Below are positions 1-6,972 of a stretch of 42,413 bases of DNA, piece by piece; the stretch's first letter is position 1; the number at the start of each line of letters is the position of its first letter. The notes beneath the pieces were generated by a model. The model saw nothing but the letters and a program-made list of their open reading frames with translations, was not told the DNA's origin and ran no database searches. The position numbers were made by a program, and so were the translations under genes. The DNA comes from Bacteroides sp. (GTDB lineage: Bacteria > Bacteroidota > Bacteroidia > Bacteroidales > Muribaculaceae), in assembly GCA_014802045.1 (NCBI GenBank), contig JAAVDA010000006.1, positions 1-42,413 of the forward strand. The letters are read 5' to 3'.

Positions 1-80
1 ATGGGAGATGGGAGATGGGAGATGGGAGATGGGAGATGGGAGATGGGAGATGGGAGATGGGAGATGGGAGATGGGAGATG
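1..80. repeat. Perfect 7-bp G-rich tandem repeat
   Basis: The unit ATGGGAG is repeated 11 times without error, followed by a partial copy, and runs into the window edge, so the full array may be longer. Each unit carries a GGG run separated from the next by four bases, which fits the loose G-quadruplex pattern on the plus strand. Because 7 is not a multiple of 3, translation in any frame gives a 7-residue repeat; I do not regard this as coding. It lies upstream of the DUF6057-like gene in an otherwise gene-free stretch. Confidence 0.95.
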
Positions 81-122
81 ACGGTCGCATCTCCGACGCT
101 CCGTTTGTATCTACGCTCCATA

Positions 123-155
123 CCCCACATTCCGCTTCGCTACATGTGGGGTTTT
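123..155 (+). terminator. Probable intrinsic terminator
   Basis: An 8-bp perfect stem (123-130 with 144-151) with a 13-base loop is followed at once by TTTT. It would end transcription from a gene lying left of the window. The T-run is short, so strength is uncertain. Confidence 0.55.
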
Positions 156-300
156 CAACAATTTACGCTTCTCCGAAGCGTATCCGCATATTGCGGGTCT
201 GAGGGAGTTGGAGGCGAGTGGGTATCTCAGGGACGACGCGGGCTATCGTATTTTTCTGTGACATGCTCGACGCGGGGATGGGGGGGGAGGTTGTTTATCA

Positions 301-332
301 TTTTCATTTTTCGTGGCAAAGCGCTAACTTTG
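301..332 (+). promoter_or_regulatory. Bacteroidetes-type promoter for the DUF6057-like gene
   Basis: TAACTTTG at 325-332 matches the -7 consensus TAnnTTTG. TTTT at 301-304, 20 bases upstream, is one base off the -33 TTTG. The -7 box ends only 4 bases before the ATG at 337, so the transcript would be leaderless or nearly so. Confidence 0.65.
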
Positions 333-336
333 CAAC

Positions 337-1848
337 ATGAACTATACACGAACGAAAATACTCGTGGCAACGGCTCTGTTTGTCTGTTGCTTGATTGCTC
401 TTCTCACTCTTCAGAATCATGTGCTGTTTTATCAGGAGCAACACACACTATTCTTGTTTACCGGCGATTATTTCCACTCGCGCGCGCTGCTCGACTGGCT
501 TTCTGACTTTGTGGTTCAGTTCTATCATATCCCTTGGCTCGGGGCAACCATTACCTCACTTCTCCTGACGGCTGTCTATCTCCTGACGGAGGGTATCATA
601 GGCCGTTTGACAGGGCTTCGCGATTGGCTGCAACTCGGTGTGATTGGGGCTGTGGGGCTTTATTTCACTTTTGACGGGGTGGATGAAACTCCCCGCATGC
701 TTATCGCCGCGCTCCTCGCATTGCTGCTGATGTGGCTGCTCTCTGTGGCCGCCGGCCGCTTTCTGCCGATATTCCGACCACGACGCGCCCTCTTCAAAAA
801 GCATTTCTCAATTTTCGGTTTACAGCTCTCTATCCCTTTCATCATATCTATCGTGCTCACTGCCGCATATATCTATGGGGGGCTGCTATGGGAGATGCAT
901 GACTACAACCGTCCTGAACGAGCAATGGTGCGGGCCGACCGCGCCGTCAAGGCAAAAGACTGGGACGAAGTGCTCGCCATCACCGACAAATATCTCTCAA
1001 CAGGGCGCACAAACCGACTGATGCTCTATTTCCGGAATATCGCGCTTGCTGAGAAGGGGGTGCTTCTGGAGCATATGTTTGATTTTCCGCTCAGGCCGGG
1101 TGTGTCGGCTCTCGTGTTTCCGTGGAAGGGAGACAGCCGCGACTCTGAATACGGGCATCTCGTGCATGAGGTGACGGGCAATCTGAATGCAGCTCACCAC
1201 TGGGCGTTTGAGTCGATGACCTCGTGGGGAGAAACCGCACCTCATCTGCTTGATCTGGCACGCTATAATATAGCGATGGGACGCCCGCGGGTGGCACAGA
1301 AATTTGTAGACAGACTCAGCCACTCGCTCTTCTATCGCGACGATGCCGAGACACTCCAGCGTCAGATTGACGGTGTGGAGCCGCCCGAGCTCCACTATGC
1401 ATGGAGCGGAAAGCAGGAGGAGAAAATACGGTTTATAAATGTGTACAATCCCCTCCGCGACCTAATGGAGATTGTGAATGCAGACCCTGATAATCATATA
1501 GCCAGACAGTATCTGAAGGCAGTGCTTCTTGCAGCCAACGATCAGGACGCGCTCGTGACTGTGCTCGACAAGGGTGCCACAGACCCCTCAGCCATAGAGG
1601 AGGCCAAGCTAATCTACAGTCTGTATCCGCAGTCTACACCGCTTGATACGCTCGGGCTGACGCTCACCCAGGAGGTGCGTGACCGGTTTGCCCGATTCAG
1701 AGCTCTGCGGAGCCGCCCGATAGAGATGGAACCTCAGTTTGGCAAGTCATTCTGGTATTACATCTACAACTACTGCCCCACCGGCCCCGACAAACGCAAC
1801 TCATTGCCTTCAGACACCATTATTCCGGGGGCAGCTCTCAAACATTAA
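337..1848 (+). CDS. DUF6057-like membrane protein with C-terminal helical repeats
   Basis: This 503-residue protein resembles the Bacteroidetes family DUF6057, recognised from memory. The first 190 residues hold about five hydrophobic membrane spans, including residues 8-26, 98-113, 118-140 and 162-185. The rest is soluble and helical, with short alpha-hairpin, TPR-like stretches (for example around 205-260 and 310-350) ending in basic, Trp/Tyr-rich sequence. The start at 337 is supported by the -7 promoter box a few bases upstream. The gene is followed after 13 bases by the CxxCH/propeller lipoprotein, so the two are probably co-transcribed. The biochemical role of DUF6057 is not known to me. 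A membrane anchor with a scaffold-like soluble part is inference. Confidence 0.75.
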   Translation: MNYTRTKILVATALFVCCLIALLTLQNHVLFYQEQHTLFLFTGDYFHSRALLDWLSDFVVQFYHIPWLGATITSLLLTAVYLLTEGIIGRLTGLRDWLQLGVIGAVGLYFTFDGVDETPRMLIAALLALLLMWLLSVAAGRFLPIFRPRRALFKKHFSIFGLQLSIPFIISIVLTAAYIYGGLLWEMHDYNRPERAMVRADRAVKAKDWDEVLAITDKYLSTGRTNRLMLYFRNIALAEKGVLLEHMFDFPLRPGVSALVFPWKGDSRDSEYGHLVHEVTGNLNAAHHWAFESMTSWGETAPHLLDLARYNIAMGRPRVAQKFVDRLSHSLFYRDDAETLQRQIDGVEPPELHYAWSGKQEEKIRFINVYNPLRDLMEIVNADPDNHIARQYLKAVLLAANDQDALVTVLDKGATDPSAIEEAKLIYSLYPQSTPLDTLGLTLTQEVRDRFARFRALRSRPIEMEPQFGKSFWYYIYNYCPTGPDKRNSLPSDTIIPGAALKH

Positions 1849-1861
1849 TATCAAACAAGTC

Positions 1862-3298
1862 ATGAAACGACTTTTTATCATACCCCTCCTCTCCGCTCTG
1901 CTTTGGAGCTGCGGCGGCAAGCCCTCAGACGCCTCAATCTCTGACAAGCAACCCACTCTCCGCCCCGATTATGCCGGAGCCACGTTGCCTCGCGATATTG
2001 CCGCTCCCGCTTTCGTGATTGCCGACACCGCCTCACGCTATTTCACCGAGATAGGGCGCTGCGGCGAGTTGCCGGCCATGACCTTCTCGTCGGCTTCGGG
2101 CGAGGTTGTGCCACCGCTCGGCAAATGGCACTCTCTGCTCGATGAGGCTGCGGGCGACAGCATATATATCCGTGTGACCCTCACCGACGCGCATGGACGC
2201 AGCGAGCAGCTGCGGGATGTGGTGTGCGTGGTGTCGGCCGACAGCATCGATTCGTGGCTCGTGTATCGTCTGCTCTATCCCGGCTATGAGCTCTGGCGCG
2301 AGATGGGCATCTATCAGCGCAATCTCAATGACTACACTCAGGAGGCGGTGATTGACAACAAGGAGATAGACCTGCAGTGTGTGAACTGCCACAACTTTGC
2401 CGGCGGCGCTCCCGAAACCATGATGATTCATGTGCGCGGAGCCAAGGGGGGAACCCTTCTGCGCCGCGACGGCAAGACGGTGAAGGTAGACCCCAAGTGT
2501 GCGGCACTCGAAAACGGAGCCACCTATCCGGCCTGGCATCCTTCAGGACGGTTCATAGCCTTTTCGGCCAATGAAATCCGCCAGTTCTTCCACACTTCAG
2601 GCACAAAAGCCATAGAGGTGAGCGACCTGATGGCCGACATGACTCTCTATGATGTGGAGGCCAACAAATCAGAGGCTGTGGCCGGACTGGAGGGTGAGGA
2701 ATGGATGGAGACTTTCCCCACATGGAGCCCCGACGGCACCCGGCTCTATTTCTGCCGTGCGAAAGGCTACCGCGAGGGAACGCCGCTCGACAGCATACGC
2801 TATGACCTATGTTCGATAGGTTTCGACCCCGCCACAAGCACGTTTACCACCCCCGAGGTGGTCTATCCCGCCGCCGAGCGTGGCGAATCAGTCTCCTTCC
2901 CGCGTGTGGACCCCACCGGACGCTGGCTGCTCTTCACCCTCTCATCCTACGGCAACTTCTCCATCTGGCATCCGGAGAGCAATCTGATGCTGCTTGACCT
3001 CACTGACGGCACTATCCGCGAGGTGACAGAAATAAACAGCAATGATGTGGACAGCTACCACTCGTGGGCTCCTAACGGCCGGTGGGTGGTGTTCAGTTCC
3101 AAACGCATGGACGGCCTCTGGGCGCGCCCGTTCATAGCCTCGTTTGACCCTTCAACAGGCCGTTTCGGCCGCCCATTTCCGGTGCCTCAGGATGAGCCGC
3201 GCTTCTACGATGATTTCATGAAGACCTTCAATGTGCCCGAACTCATTGCGCGGCCAATTACCGAAACAGCCGAATTTGTTGAGACGGTCAATAAATAA
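1862..3298 (+). CDS. Lipoprotein with CxxCH motif and TolB/PD40-like propeller repeats
   Basis: This 478-residue protein begins with a lipoprotein signal (MKRLFIIPLLSALLWSC, predicted acylated Cys at residue 17), so it is probably anchored in the periplasm or outer membrane. An N-terminal domain of about 150 residues is followed by CVNCH at residues 173-177, a c-type haem attachment signature. After that come PD40/WD40-like blades recognisable by repeats such as YPAWHPSGRFIAFSA and FPTWSPDGTRLYF, and further ones near YHSWAPNGRWVVFSS. I chose ATG 1862 rather than an in-frame ATG at 1739 because 1739 lies inside the upstream gene and would bury the signal peptide. The pairing with the DUF6057-like gene suggests a shared job. 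Whether haem is really bound is unproven; a single CxxCH may also be structural. Confidence 0.8.
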   Translation: MKRLFIIPLLSALLWSCGGKPSDASISDKQPTLRPDYAGATLPRDIAAPAFVIADTASRYFTEIGRCGELPAMTFSSASGEVVPPLGKWHSLLDEAAGDSIYIRVTLTDAHGRSEQLRDVVCVVSADSIDSWLVYRLLYPGYELWREMGIYQRNLNDYTQEAVIDNKEIDLQCVNCHNFAGGAPETMMIHVRGAKGGTLLRRDGKTVKVDPKCAALENGATYPAWHPSGRFIAFSANEIRQFFHTSGTKAIEVSDLMADMTLYDVEANKSEAVAGLEGEEWMETFPTWSPDGTRLYFCRAKGYREGTPLDSIRYDLCSIGFDPATSTFTTPEVVYPAAERGESVSFPRVDPTGRWLLFTLSSYGNFSIWHPESNLMLLDLTDGTIREVTEINSNDVDSYHSWAPNGRWVVFSSKRMDGLWARPFIASFDPSTGRFGRPFPVPQDEPRFYDDFMKTFNVPELIARPITETAEFVETVNK

Positions 3299-3325
3299 TT
3301 TAGACCACATAATTACTTAATTTGC

Positions 3326-3333
3326 TAACTTTG
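3326..3333 (+). promoter_or_regulatory. -7 promoter box upstream of the FtsB/DivIC-like gene
   Basis: TAACTTTG matches TAnnTTTG and ends 5 bases before the ATG at 3339. I see no convincing -33 TTTG about 20 bases further up. It implies a near-leaderless transcript. Confidence 0.5.
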
Positions 3334-3338
3334 CCATC

Positions 3339-3641
3339 ATGAATGAACGACTAACCGACGCATGGACCTGGAGTCGCCGCTACATCCGTTTCAGCTTTAT
3401 GGCTATGGTGGGGGTGCTTGCCTATGTGCTTTTCTTCAACGACAATTCGGTGATGGAAAACTACACATATCAGAAGGAGATAGACCGCCTCCGGGCAGAG
3501 ATTTCCGCCAACCGCGACACCTTGCAATACTATGAAGAGATGAACCGCCGCCTCCAGACCGATCCCGAAACAATGGAGAGGATAGTCCGGGAGCAGTATC
3601 ATATGCAGCGTCCTAACGAAGATATATATATAGTGGAATGA
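3339..3641 (+). CDS. FtsB/DivIC-family septum formation protein
   Basis: A 100-residue bitopic protein: a short basic N-terminus, one membrane span at about residues 18-34, then a coiled coil (about 42-75) and a conserved end (ERIVREQYHMQRPNEDIYIV) typical of the DivIC/FtsB family. These proteins form the FtsQ-FtsL-FtsB complex that activates septal peptidoglycan synthesis by FtsW and the class B PBP. The gene lies outside the dcw cluster but about 13 kb from it, and the cluster provides the FtsL-like and FtsQ partners. It overlaps the next gene by four bases (ATGA). Family assignment is by length, topology and the motif. Confidence 0.85.
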   Translation: MNERLTDAWTWSRRYIRFSFMAMVGVLAYVLFFNDNSVMENYTYQKEIDRLRAEISANRDTLQYYEEMNRRLQTDPETMERIVREQYHMQRPNEDIYIVE

Positions 3642-4018
3642 AACAGACCGACCTTGCACCCGTGGCCTGGGCCACATGGCTCGCTGTAGCGGGTCTTTTG
3701 ATAGTGGTTGTGGCCACAGCTCTCCCTCTTTTAAGAATTGGAAGTGATGTGATGAAATGGATTTATGCAGCCGGAGCCATAGCTGTGGCTGTGGGCCGCG
3801 GCTTCTGCCGTGCGCCCGAAGGAGCCTCGCTGCGGCTGCGCCGGCTCTACCGGCTTGAGATGTGGGCGGGCATTATGTTTTGTGTGGGAGCATTCTTCCT
3901 CTTCTATCAGGGAGCCGGCCACATGGACTATATGGCCTTTACCCTCGCGGGAGGAGTGATAGAGGTTTATGCCTCTCTGATGATTCCGCGTATAGCCGCT
4001 TCAGATTCGAAACGTTAA
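3638..4018 (+). CDS. Small four-span membrane protein, function unknown
   Basis: A 126-residue protein with four predicted membrane helices (about residues 12-32, 38-54, 73-91 and 96-114) and an arginine-rich loop between helices 2 and 3. The start codon overlaps the stop of the FtsB/DivIC-like gene in an ATGA junction, so translation is probably coupled. I do not recognise a characterised family. The position suggests a partner in the division or envelope machinery, which is inference only. Confidence 0.7.
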   Translation: MKQTDLAPVAWATWLAVAGLLIVVVATALPLLRIGSDVMKWIYAAGAIAVAVGRGFCRAPEGASLRLRRLYRLEMWAGIMFCVGAFFLFYQGAGHMDYMAFTLAGGVIEVYASLMIPRIAASDSKR

Positions 4019-4335
4019 TATTTGTTTTCGCAGTAGCGGGCAAGCGTCAGGAGGGTGTGGGCGAATGCCGATGTGACGGAATTTGATAAAAATCATATAA
4101 CGGGATCGGGGGGATACGTAATTGTGTATTAAAGCAAAAGGGCACCTTCTCATCGTATCTCTCCGGCGGTTTTTGCCTTGTGTGTGGTGATGGAGCGCCA
4201 ATGCGTTCTTTCATCACAATACAAAAATAGCTCGGAGATATGCGCCCCCAGCGCTAAAAAATATTGTGGAACGGGGTCTAAATAATTCTAAATCTAAGTC
4301 GCTAATTACAGACTATTTGCTAATTTTGCGGCGAA
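4019..4335. other. Gene-free stretch before coaX
   Basis: No coding sequence, tRNA or repeat is evident in these 317 bases. A 6-bp inverted repeat GTGATG/CATCAC (4187-4192 with 4212-4217) has a long loop and no T-tract. The composition becomes AT-rich from about 4215. A -7 box for coaX lies at the right end. Confidence 0.5.
4321..4328 (+). promoter_or_regulatory. -7 promoter box upstream of coaX
   Basis: TAATTTTG fits TAnnTTTG and ends 7 bases before the coaX ATG at 4336. No clear -33 box stands at the usual distance. It would start a transcript at or just before the start codon. Confidence 0.5.
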
Positions 4336-5073
4336 ATGTCACTCAACCTAACCATAGACCAAGGCAACACCGCCGCCAAAATGGCGCTCTGGGAGGGGGA
4401 AACCCTCGTGGGGCTGGCTATCGAGCAGACTCTCACCCCCGGCGCGGTGGAGAGTTTTCTCGCGCCCTATCTTCCGGTGGCTGAGGCAATGTATTGTTCG
4501 GTGGCTTCGAGAGGTGAAGAGATAGTGGCCGCTCTGGGCAACCGGATTCCACGCGTCACTCGCCTGACCGCCCGCACCCCTCTGCCCATAGCCATAGACT
4601 ACCGCACCCCCGATACCCTGGGCACCGACCGTATTGCGGCCGCAGTGGGTGGCTGGACCCTCTTCCCCGGGAGTCCGCTTCTGGTGGTGGACGCCGGAAC
4701 GGCAGTGACATATGACGCAGTGTCGGCCGACGGCCGATTTCTCGGTGGCAACATAGCTCCCGGCATGCGCATGAGGCTTGAAGCGCTGCATCGCTTCACC
4801 GCCCGGCTGCCGCATGTGGAGGTGCCCCGCGATCTGGCCTACGACACCTTTCTCGGCTACGACACCCCCTCGGCCATGATACTCGGAGCCGTCTACGGGA
4901 TTGTCGGAGCCATATCATATTACCGCGCCCATCTACCCGCCTCCACAAAGGTGGTGATGACCGGCGGATGGGCGGCCGAGCTCAGCAAGCTCGTGGATTT
5001 CGACGTGACAGTCGACCCGGAGCTCGTGAGCAAGGGACTCAACAGAATTTTATTATACAATGAAAATAATTAA
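4336..5073 (+). CDS. coaX: Type III pantothenate kinase
   Basis: CoaX phosphorylates pantothenate with ATP, the first step of coenzyme A synthesis. The 245-residue length is normal for type III enzymes of the ASKHA fold. Visible motifs are the N-terminal phosphate-binding DQGNTAAK (residues 7-14), the pantothenate-site segment GTDRIAA near residue 96, and VVDAGTAVTYD followed by LGGNIAPGMRM around residues 117-148. The start follows a -7 promoter box. The 3' end overlaps the following outer-membrane protein gene by 14 bases, so these genes probably share a transcript. I see no type I or II kinase in the window. Confidence 0.95.
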   Translation: MSLNLTIDQGNTAAKMALWEGETLVGLAIEQTLTPGAVESFLAPYLPVAEAMYCSVASRGEEIVAALGNRIPRVTRLTARTPLPIAIDYRTPDTLGTDRIAAAVGGWTLFPGSPLLVVDAGTAVTYDAVSADGRFLGGNIAPGMRMRLEALHRFTARLPHVEVPRDLAYDTFLGYDTPSAMILGAVYGIVGAISYYRAHLPASTKVVMTGGWAAELSKLVDFDVTVDPELVSKGLNRILLYNENN

Positions 5074-6307
5074 GAAACTCTCTGCGGCTCTGGTGGCCGC
5101 CATGATTCTCCTCACCTCCGGCGGCGCTCTGGCCCAGAACACCGTAAGCCCCTATTCGCGTTTCGGCTACGGACTCCTCGGCGACAATGCCACATCAGCC
5201 CAGCGTCAGATGGGCGGTGTGGGCTATGCCATGCGCTCAGGGCGGCAGGTCAATGTGATGAACCCCGCGTCATATGCCCGCATCGACTCCCTCACATTCC
5301 TGTTTGATATGGGAGTGGCCGTGTCGTTTATCAACTCATCTGAAGGCTCGACCTCGCTAAAGCAGTATGGCGGGGGTCTGGACTATGTGACCATGCAGTT
5401 TCCTGTGGGCAACCGTTTCGGAGCCAGCTTCGGCCTTCTTCCCTATTCTTCGATGGGTTATTCCTTCGGCTCCGATATAAAAAACGGTTCCAGCGCCCAT
5501 GAGGGTGTGGGAGGTCTCAATCAGCTCTATGTGGGCTTCAGCGGCCGCATCATCGACAATCTCACCGCCGGATTCAACTTCTCATATCTTTTCGGCAACA
5601 ATGTAAACGATGTGTTTGCCTATACCTCATCGGGGTCTTCGTCGGTGTTCGAGCAGTCAATTCAGGTGCGCGACTGGCATCTGCAGCTCGGCCTTCAGTA
5701 TGGCATCAAGATAGACCGCGACCGCTCCATCGGTATCGGCGCAGTGTTCTCGCCCGGCAAAGACCTCCGCGGGCATGCCGACGTGGTGAAATATGACATC
5801 TCTTCAAACGAGACCCCCGATACAGTGCAGACGCTCGCTCTGCGCAATAATTTCTCTCTGCCCGCCACAGTGGGGGGCGGCATCAACTACCAGTGGGGGA
5901 ACCGGCTCATGGTAGAAGCCGACTTCACGTGGCAGCCCTGGAGCAAAGCCAAGTTTGCGCAGATGGCCGATTTCCCCGCCACCCGTCTGGCCGACCGCTA
6001 TAAAGTGGCTCTCGGCGCCCAGTATATGCCCAACCCCCGAGGCAACTACTTTCAGGCCATAACCTATCGTGTGGGCGGCTTCTTCAACCGCGACTATATG
6101 ATGGTTGGCGACAACCATGTGCGTGAATACGGGGTGTCGTGCGGTTTCGGTCTGCCCACCCTCTCCACCAAGACCGTGATAAATCTCGGATTCGAATACC
6201 GCCACCGTCAGGCCACCCCCAATCCTCTTGTAAAGGAAAACTACTTTAATATCACGCTCGGCATCAATTTCAACGAACTCTGGTTCCTGAAACGTAAAAT
6301 CAACTGA
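5060..6307 (+). CDS. Outer-membrane beta-barrel protein, FadL-like appearance
   Basis: A 415-residue secreted protein with a clear signal peptide (hydrophobic residues 8-23, likely cleavage after GGALA). The mature part begins with NTVSPYSRFGYG and has alternating hydrophobic/polar strands rich in Gly, Tyr and Phe, ending in a strand-like segment, as in a beta-barrel. An early segment (MNPASYARIDSLTFLFDMG) recalls FadL/OmpP1-type proteins of Bacteroidetes. It lies between coaX and the LptC-like gene, overlapping the first by 14 bases and meeting the second at a TGATG junction. This suggests co-expression with LPS-transport functions. Substrate is unknown. Confidence 0.75.
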   Translation: MKIIKKLSAALVAAMILLTSGGALAQNTVSPYSRFGYGLLGDNATSAQRQMGGVGYAMRSGRQVNVMNPASYARIDSLTFLFDMGVAVSFINSSEGSTSLKQYGGGLDYVTMQFPVGNRFGASFGLLPYSSMGYSFGSDIKNGSSAHEGVGGLNQLYVGFSGRIIDNLTAGFNFSYLFGNNVNDVFAYTSSGSSSVFEQSIQVRDWHLQLGLQYGIKIDRDRSIGIGAVFSPGKDLRGHADVVKYDISSNETPDTVQTLALRNNFSLPATVGGGINYQWGNRLMVEADFTWQPWSKAKFAQMADFPATRLADRYKVALGAQYMPNPRGNYFQAITYRVGGFFNRDYMMVGDNHVREYGVSCGFGLPTLSTKTVINLGFEYRHRQATPNPLVKENYFNITLGINFNELWFLKRKIN

Positions 6308-6972
6308 TGCACAGCATTCCCTCACCGCTTAGGACTATGCGCCTGCTCCCGGTCATAGTGGCCGGGACAGTGATAGCTCTCACCGCCTCCTGCGGGGGCG
6401 ACGAGGGGAGGGAATATACCTCGAATGTGGACTCCGAGAACTTCGCCACCATGACCACCCGCAATGTAGAGTCGCTCGTGTCTGACTCGGGCATCACCCG
6501 CTATCGCATCGTGGCTCCGCTTTGGCTGGTGTATGACGAAGCCCGCGAACCCCGGTGGCGTTTCCCCGAAGGGTTGCGGCTCGAACGGTTTGACGATTTC
6601 TTCACCCGCGAGGCAACGGTGGAATGCGACTCGGCCACCTATTTCAAGAACAAACAGCTCTGGCGGCTCGACGGCCATGTGTCGGTGGTCAACACCATCG
6701 GCGAGCGCTTCCTCACCCAGCAACTCTACTGGGACCAGCGGCAGCAGACCGTCTATTCCGACTCATTTATCCACATTGAGCGCGCCGACAGGGTGATGGA
6801 AGGCTATGGCTTCACGAGCAATCAGCAGATGACCCGCTTCAAGGTGAACAATGTCTCGGCAATCCTCCCGGCCAATCAGTTCCGCCCCGGATTGACGCGC
6901 ACAGACTCCGCAGCCGTGAACCCGCCCGGCGCTCCCCGCGACTCAGTTTCCTCTAATCCCGAAATGTCATGA
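6307..6972 (+). CDS. lptC: LptC-like LPS transport protein, lipoprotein-like N-terminus
   Basis: LptC passes lipopolysaccharide from the inner-membrane LptB2FG extractor to the periplasmic LptA bridge. The 221-residue product has the beta-jellyroll pattern of the family: repeated short strands such as ATVECDSATYFKNKQLWRLDGHV and NTIGERFLTQQLYWDQRQQTVYS. The N-terminus ends in LTASCGG, a plausible lipobox, so anchoring may be by lipid rather than by the single span of E. coli LptC. The ATG overlaps the previous stop (TGATG), and the stop overlaps the next gene (ATGA). An internal ATG at 6337 would give a tidier signal peptide and is a possible alternative start. The last 25 residues are Pro/Ser-rich. 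Confidence 0.8.
   Translation: MHSIPSPLRTMRLLPVIVAGTVIALTASCGGDEGREYTSNVDSENFATMTTRNVESLVSDSGITRYRIVAPLWLVYDEAREPRWRFPEGLRLERFDDFFTREATVECDSATYFKNKQLWRLDGHVSVVNTIGERFLTQQLYWDQRQQTVYSDSFIHIERADRVMEGYGFTSNQQMTRFKVNNVSAILPANQFRPGLTRTDSAAVNPPGAPRDSVSSNPEMS

Larger units (their letters stand above)
81..336. other. Gene-free structured stretch with three hairpins and a G8 tract
   Basis: No credible gene is seen here. Three hairpins follow one another: CCCCACAT/ATGTGGGG (123-130 with 144-151), CGCTTC/GAAGCG (166-171 with 175-180) and CCGCA/TGCGG (184-188 with 192-196). A run of eight G lies at 280-287. A promoter for the next gene closes the stretch. A plus-strand frame running from the repeat to about 506 overlaps the start of the DUF6057-like gene and looks like chance. 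Confidence 0.6.

Noticed and set aside
1-80. CRISPR-like array
   Set aside because: The units are 7 bp with no spacers, so this is a simple tandem repeat.
8-506. Plus-strand open frames encoding an MGDGRWE-like peptide repeat at the left edge
   Set aside because: They arise because the 7-bp repeat has no stop codon in any frame. Beyond the repeat the sequence has no protein-like character, and the longer frame runs into the start of the DUF6057-like gene.
1739-1861. Upstream ATG 1739 for the propeller lipoprotein
   Set aside because: It lies inside the preceding gene, and the lipoprotein signal peptide starts exactly at ATG 1862.
4019-4335. Possible tRNA or riboswitch before coaX
   Set aside because: No cloverleaf or known aptamer core could be formed by eye; only a weak long-loop inverted repeat is present.
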